Shown here: positions 32,910 to 36,347 of the stretch, piece after piece | Layout: every line of letters begins with the position of its first letter | Position numbering within the stretch: the stretch's first letter is position 1 | Assembly: GCA_903835235.1 (NCBI GenBank) | Contig: CAILMF010000031.1 | Coordinates: 1 to 36,347, forward strand | From: an uncultured Rhodospirillales bacterium | Lineage (GTDB): Bacteria > Pseudomonadota > Alphaproteobacteria > Acetobacterales > Acetobacteraceae | Reading direction: 5' to 3' | DNA: 36,347 nt | Notes under the pieces: generated by a model | Told to the model about the DNA's origin: nothing | Databases searched by the model: none | The model's input: the letters and a program-made list of their open reading frames with translations, nothing else | Position numbers and translations under genes: made by a program

Positions 32910-35006
32910 ATGGACGGCAGTGGCGGCCGGGCAGTGGTGGGCTCCGGGCGCGGGAGGGGCGGCGGTGGCGCCTGGGCCTGGCTTTCGGCCTTGCTGCGGC
33001 GACGCCTGGTCAAGGCGCTGCTGGTCGCCAACCTGGTGGCGCTGGCCCTGGTGCCGGCGCGGGAGGCTGGCTGGCTCCAGGGCCTGGAACTCTCCGCCTA
33101 TGACACGCTGCTGACGTGGCAGGAGGGCAGCGGGCAGAGCGACCGCGTCGTGCTGGTCACCACGACGGAAGCGGACATCAACCGCTTCGGCTACCCCATC
33201 AAGGACCAGGACCTGGCCGCGGTGCTGGCGCGGGTGTTTTCCGGCGGGCCGAAAGCGGTGGGCGTCGACCTCTACCGCGACCTGCCGATGCCGCCGGGCA
33301 ATGACGCGCTGGAGGCGGTGCAGCGGGCGCATGACAACCTCTACTGGGTGTTCAAGCTGCCGGATGCCGGGAATATCGGCGTGCCGCCGCCGCCGGCGCT
33401 GCGCGAGACCGGGCGCGAGGTGCTGGCCGACAACGTGACCGATGCCGGCGGCGTGGTTCGCCGCGCCCTGCTGCTGGCGGCCGATGAGCAGACCGGGCGC
33501 AACTGGCGCACCATGGGGGTGACGCTGGCGGAACGCTACACCGGCCAGCGGCTGCGGCCCGAGGGCGACGACCTGGCGATGGGTGCCGGGCGCATTCCGC
33601 TGATCGACCAGCCCTATGGCCCTTACGCCCGGGTCGATGCCGCCGGCTACCAGATGCTGTTCGATTATCGCGGCGGGCATCGGCGCTTCCGCGAGATCAG
33701 CTTTGCCGAGATCCTCGACAACCCGGCGCTGGCGGAGGGGCTGCGCGACCGGGTGGTGCTGGTCGGCACCGCGGCGCTGTCGATCAAGGACCACTTTCCC
33801 ACGCCCTTCAGTACCGGCTGGGGCGGCGAGGGGCCGCTGATCGGGATTGCGCTGCACGCGCATGTCGCCGACCAGCTGGCGCGCCTGGCCAATGGCGAAA
33901 GCCGCAACCCGGTGCCGCTGCCGCGCTGGATGGACCATGCGGCGATCTGGGTCGGGGCGATGGCCGGGGCGGTGCTGGCCTTCCTGGTGGCGCGGGTCAT
34001 GCTGGTGCTGGCCGGGCTGGTGCTGGGGCTGGGCGTGGTCGGCGGGGCGACCCTGCTGGGGTTTTCCGCCGGGGCCATGCTGCTGCCGGGGCTGCCGGTT
34101 GCGCTGGCCTGGGTGCTGAGCGCCGCCGGCTGCAACTTCGTGATGAACGCGGCCGGCGCGAAGGAGCGGACGCAACTGCGCCGCAGCTTCGAGAGCTATC
34201 TGGACCCGCGGATCATCAGCCAGATGATGCAGGGCGATACGCTGCCGAGCTTCGGCGGCGAGCATCGCGAGATCACCGCGATCTTCACCGATATCGCCGG
34301 CTTCACCACCACGGCGGAGACCATGGACGCGGCCACGGTGGCGGGGCTGCTGGGCGAGTATTTCGGCGTGCTGACCGATGCCGTGGTTGCCCATGGCGGG
34401 CTGGTCAACGACTTCATCGGGGATGGGCTGCTGGTGCTGTTCGGCGCGCCGATGCACCAGCCCGACCACGCCGACCGGGCGGTGGCGGCGGCGCTGGCGA
34501 TGGATGACGCGGCACAGGCCTTCAACGCGGAACTGGCGCTGCGCGGCATCAAGTGGGGTCATACCCGGATCGGCGTGCATACCGGCATGGCGCTGGTCGG
34601 CAATATCGGCACGCGCGGCAAGCTGAAATATGGCGCGCTGGGGGATACGCTGAACACCTCCTCCCGCGTGGAGGGGCTGAACAAGTACCTGGGCACCCGG
34701 GTGGCAGTGACCGGCGAGACCGCGGCGCAGTGCCGGCGCCAGGCGTTTCGGCCGGTTGGTGACATAGTTGTGAAGGGGCGCAAGAATGCCATGCCGATCC
34801 TGGCGCCGGTCGCGGCCAGCGATCCGCCGGGGCTGATCCAGGGCTATGCCGCCGCCTATGCGGCGCTGGCCGAGGATAAACCTGGGGTTGCCGACATGTT
34901 CGCGGCCCTGCAGCGCGATTTTCACGGCGACCCGCTGGTGGCGTTCCACGTGGCGCGGCTGGCGGCGGGGGAAAGCGGCACGCTGGTGGTCATGCAGGAG
35001 AAATGA
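32910..35006 (+). CDS. CHASE2-domain class III adenylate/guanylate cyclase
   Basis: A protein of 698 residues. One N-terminal membrane helix (~33-50) leads into an extracytoplasmic CHASE2 sensor (~55-330, with GPKAVGVDLYRD and DRVVLVGTAALSIKDHFPTP). A group of three helices (~345-425) and a cytoplasmic class III cyclase domain (~455-620) follow. Metal-binding D461 (TDIAGFT) and D505 (IGDGLL) are present. So is the base-selecting D579 (GALGDTLN) with the transition-state N and R (NTSSR). The usual lysine five residues before... D505 region is D501 here (VNDFIGDG), so ATP preference is likely but not certain. The ATG at 32910 has GGGGGATGA upstream. The stop is followed by two overlapping small genes that probably form an operon. 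Confidence 0.9.
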   Translation: MDGSGGRAVVGSGRGRGGGGAWAWLSALLRRRLVKALLVANLVALALVPAREAGWLQGLELSAYDTLLTWQEGSGQSDRVVLVTTTEADINRFGYPIKDQDLAAVLARVFSGGPKAVGVDLYRDLPMPPGNDALEAVQRAHDNLYWVFKLPDAGNIGVPPPPALRETGREVLADNVTDAGGVVRRALLLAADEQTGRNWRTMGVTLAERYTGQRLRPEGDDLAMGAGRIPLIDQPYGPYARVDAAGYQMLFDYRGGHRRFREISFAEILDNPALAEGLRDRVVLVGTAALSIKDHFPTPFSTGWGGEGPLIGIALHAHVADQLARLANGESRNPVPLPRWMDHAAIWVGAMAGAVLAFLVARVMLVLAGLVLGLGVVGGATLLGFSAGAMLLPGLPVALAWVLSAAGCNFVMNAAGAKERTQLRRSFESYLDPRIISQMMQGDTLPSFGGEHREITAIFTDIAGFTTTAETMDAATVAGLLGEYFGVLTDAVVAHGGLVNDFIGDGLLVLFGAPMHQPDHADRAVAAALAMDDAAQAFNAELALRGIKWGHTRIGVHTGMALVGNIGTRGKLKYGALGDTLNTSSRVEGLNKYLGTRVAVTGETAAQCRRQAFRPVGDIVVKGRKNAMPILAPVAASDPPGLIQGYAAAYAALAEDKPGVADMFAALQRDFHGDPLVAFHVARLAAGESGTLVVMQEK

Positions 35007-35047
35007 TAGCGTTGATTTGTCTCAACCGCGGGCAGGGAGTTCGCGTC

Positions 35048-35311
35048 ATGCAATCAACCCGTCGTTTTCTGGCGTTTGCGGCACTGGGCGCAGCTACCTT
35101 GGCGCCTGGCCTGGCCGTGGCGCAGTCCGATCCCGGCGCTGATGACCTGATGAAGCGACTGCGCGGCGCCCCTGGCAGCCGGGTGGGCGGGGCAACCCGC
35201 GGCATCAAGCGCGACCAGCCAACCGGTGCGGACGCAACGGCACCGGCCGCCAGGCCGGTCGCGCCCGCGGGGAACGCTCCGGCCCGCGTGGCCGGCACCA
35301 GCGGCGGCTAA
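35048..35311 (+). CDS. Small exported protein of unknown function
   Basis: A protein of 87 residues. A clear signal peptide (STRRFLAFAALGAATLAPGLAVAQ) is followed by a short mature part: DDLMKRLRG, a TRGIKR patch, then an Ala/Pro-rich tail. The ATG at 35048 has AGGGAG ~9 bases before it; an ATG at 35003 overlapping the cyclase stop is a less likely start. The mature start resembles the linker found before OmpA-like domains in related bacteria, but no OmpA domain follows. This could be a shortened relative; that is inference. Its TAA overlaps the ATG of the next gene by one base (TAATG). I do not recognise a family. Confidence 0.7.
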   Translation: MQSTRRFLAFAALGAATLAPGLAVAQSDPGADDLMKRLRGAPGSRVGGATRGIKRDQPTGADATAPAARPVAPAGNAPARVAGTSGG

Positions 35312-36150
35312 TGTCGGACGGCACCTCGGGGGGCTTGAGCCTGCGTTTTTGGGGTGTGCGCGGCAGCTTGCCGTCACCCGGTGCCGGAACCCAGCTCTAC
35401 GGAGGCAATACCTGCTGCGTTGAACTGCGCTGCGGCCCGCATCTGCTGCTGCTGGATGCCGGGACCGGTGCACGGGGGCTGGGTGATGCGCTGGTCGCTG
35501 CCGGCCGCCCGGTGAGCGCGGATATGTTCTTCAGCCATACCCATATGGACCATATCGGCGGGCTGCCCTTCTTCGCGCCGATCTATCAGAACGGGACGAA
35601 GCTGCGCTTCTGGGGCGGGCATCTCGGCCGCGGCGCATTTGAAGCGGCGCTGGACCGCAGCTGGAGCGCGCCGCTGATGCCGGACCTGCGGCGGATGTTC
35701 CGCGCCGATCTCCGCTTCGAGGAGTTCCGCCAGGGCAGCACGCTGCAACCGCAGCCGGGGCTTCGCGTGGAGACAGCGGCGCTGCGGCACCCCGGCGGCT
35801 GCACCGGCTATCGGGTGGAGTGGCAGGGTCGGGTGGTGGCCTATGCCACGGATACCGAACACAAGCCCGGCGACCTGGACCCGCATGTGCTGCACCTGGC
35901 GCGGGGGGCCGATGTGCTGGTGTATGACGCGAGCTACGAGGAAGCCGAGTTCGCCGCGCACCTCGGCTGGGGCCATTCCACCTGGCAGCATGCCGTGCGC
36001 CTGGCCGAGGTGGCGGGCGCACGGCGCCTGGTGCTGTTCCACCATGAGCCGGGCCGCGACGACCAGGCCCTGGCGCAGATCGAGCAGCAGGCGGCGGCGC
36101 GGCGCCCCGGCACGGTGGCGGCGCGCGAGGGCATGCTGATCGAGCTGTAG
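35311..36150 (+). CDS. MBL-fold metallohydrolase (COG1235/PhnP-like)
   Basis: A protein of 279 residues, cytoplasmic. The metal-binding signature is H76-T-H78-M-D80-H81 (SHTHMDHIGG). Further ligands lie in LRHPGG, YATDTEH and LFHHEPGRDD. The opening LRFWGVRGSLPSPGAGTQLYGGNT is typical of the RNase Z/PhnP-like branch, members of which hydrolyse phosphodiesters, including cyclic ones. It is translationally coupled to the small exported protein (TAATG) and lies in the cyclase operon. A cyclic-nucleotide or related phosphodiesterase role is therefore a reasonable hypothesis, not shown. A 26-bp tandem repeat begins 11 bases after its stop. Confidence 0.88.
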   Translation: MSDGTSGGLSLRFWGVRGSLPSPGAGTQLYGGNTCCVELRCGPHLLLLDAGTGARGLGDALVAAGRPVSADMFFSHTHMDHIGGLPFFAPIYQNGTKLRFWGGHLGRGAFEAALDRSWSAPLMPDLRRMFRADLRFEEFRQGSTLQPQPGLRVETAALRHPGGCTGYRVEWQGRVVAYATDTEHKPGDLDPHVLHLARGADVLVYDASYEEAEFAAHLGWGHSTWQHAVRLAEVAGARRLVLFHHEPGRDDQALAQIEQQAAARRPGTVAAREGMLIEL

Positions 36151-36161
36151 CGGCGTCGCGG

Positions 36162-36347
36162 CGTCAGCCGCGCGGTCATGCGCCAGGCGTCAGCCGCGCG
36201 GTCATGCGCCAGGCGTCAGCCGCGCGGTCATGCACCAGGCGTCAGCCGCGCGGTCATGCACCAGGCGTCAGCCGCGCGGTCATGCACCAGGCGTCAGCCG
36301 CGCGGTCATGCACCAGGCGTCAGCCGCGCGGTCATGCACCAGGCGTC
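36162..36347. repeat. 26-bp tandem repeat array, at least seven copies, open at the window end
   Basis: Units begin CGTCAGCCGCGCGGTCATGC at 36162, 36188, 36214, 36240, 36266, 36292 and 36318, and a partial eighth unit runs off the window. The only variation is one base: the first two units read GCGCC and the rest GCACC near the end. Each unit holds the palindrome CCGCGCGG. There are no spacers, so it is not CRISPR. The plus strand has no stop codon in any frame of the array. Confidence 0.95.

Noticed and set aside
36162-36347. CRISPR array
   Set aside because: The repeats are directly adjacent without spacers, and no cas gene is present.

Overview
This is a chromosomal window of very high GC content (codon third positions are almost all G or C). 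It carries ordinary housekeeping genes mixed with accessory metabolism. Several things point to an alphaproteobacterium of the Acetobacteraceae, of the Roseomonas type: the abundance of orphan tripartite tricarboxylate transporter (TTT) binding proteins, the HWE-type histidine kinase, the IscR/desulfurase operon style, and the elongator tRNA-Met with an acceptor end of the alphaproteobacterial type. This assignment is inference from gene content, not a database match. I see 29 protein genes, one tRNA, two tandem repeat arrays and several hairpins. I see no insertion sequence, phage gene or CRISPR array.

Layout. (1) 138-2236: a Tat-exported dienelactone hydrolase-type protein divergent from a TauD-like 2-oxoglutarate dioxygenase. 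(2) 2606-10836: the most distinctive block, a peptide-modification cluster on the + strand. It has a giant transglutaminase/DUF2126 protein, a fused circularly permuted ATP-grasp + alpha-E protein, a second transglutaminase-like protease and a zinc-ribbon metallopeptidase. A 25-bp tandem repeat lies between the last two genes. (3) 10875-16328, minus strand: an enolase-superfamily enzyme with a TTT binding protein, a membrane GGDEF-EAL protein with a CACHE-like sensor region, and an alpha/beta hydrolase with a clear intrinsic terminator. (4) 16510-21884: an iron-sulfur/sulfur-transfer operon (iscR, two class I cysteine desulfurases, a [2Fe-2S] ferredoxin, tenA, then mnmA) followed by tRNA-Met(CAU). 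An IscR-box-like palindrome lies upstream. (5) 21892-29149: an SDR, a secreted caspase-like protein, a flavin reductase with a TTT binding protein, a HI0933/BaiN-type flavoprotein and an MFS transporter. (6) 29274-32675, minus strand: a PAS/HWE histidine kinase, a third TTT binding protein and a cytoplasmic dienelactone hydrolase. (7) 32910-36150: a CHASE2-adenylate cyclase, a small exported protein and a metallo-beta-lactamase-fold hydrolase in an overlapping operon. The window then ends inside a 26-bp tandem repeat array.

How parts work together. The ATP-grasp/transglutaminase/metallopeptidase cluster looks like a system that makes, attaches or trims a peptide or amide-linked product whose identity is unknown. 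The desulfurases can supply sulfur both to Fe-S assembly (IscR, ferredoxin) and to tRNA 2-thiolation (MnmA), but no scaffold protein (IscU, SufBCD) is encoded here. The cyclase operon pairs a predicted cyclic-nucleotide synthase with a hydrolase that could plausibly act on cyclic phosphodiesters. The three TTT binding proteins have no membrane subunits nearby and probably share a transporter encoded elsewhere, or act in sensing.
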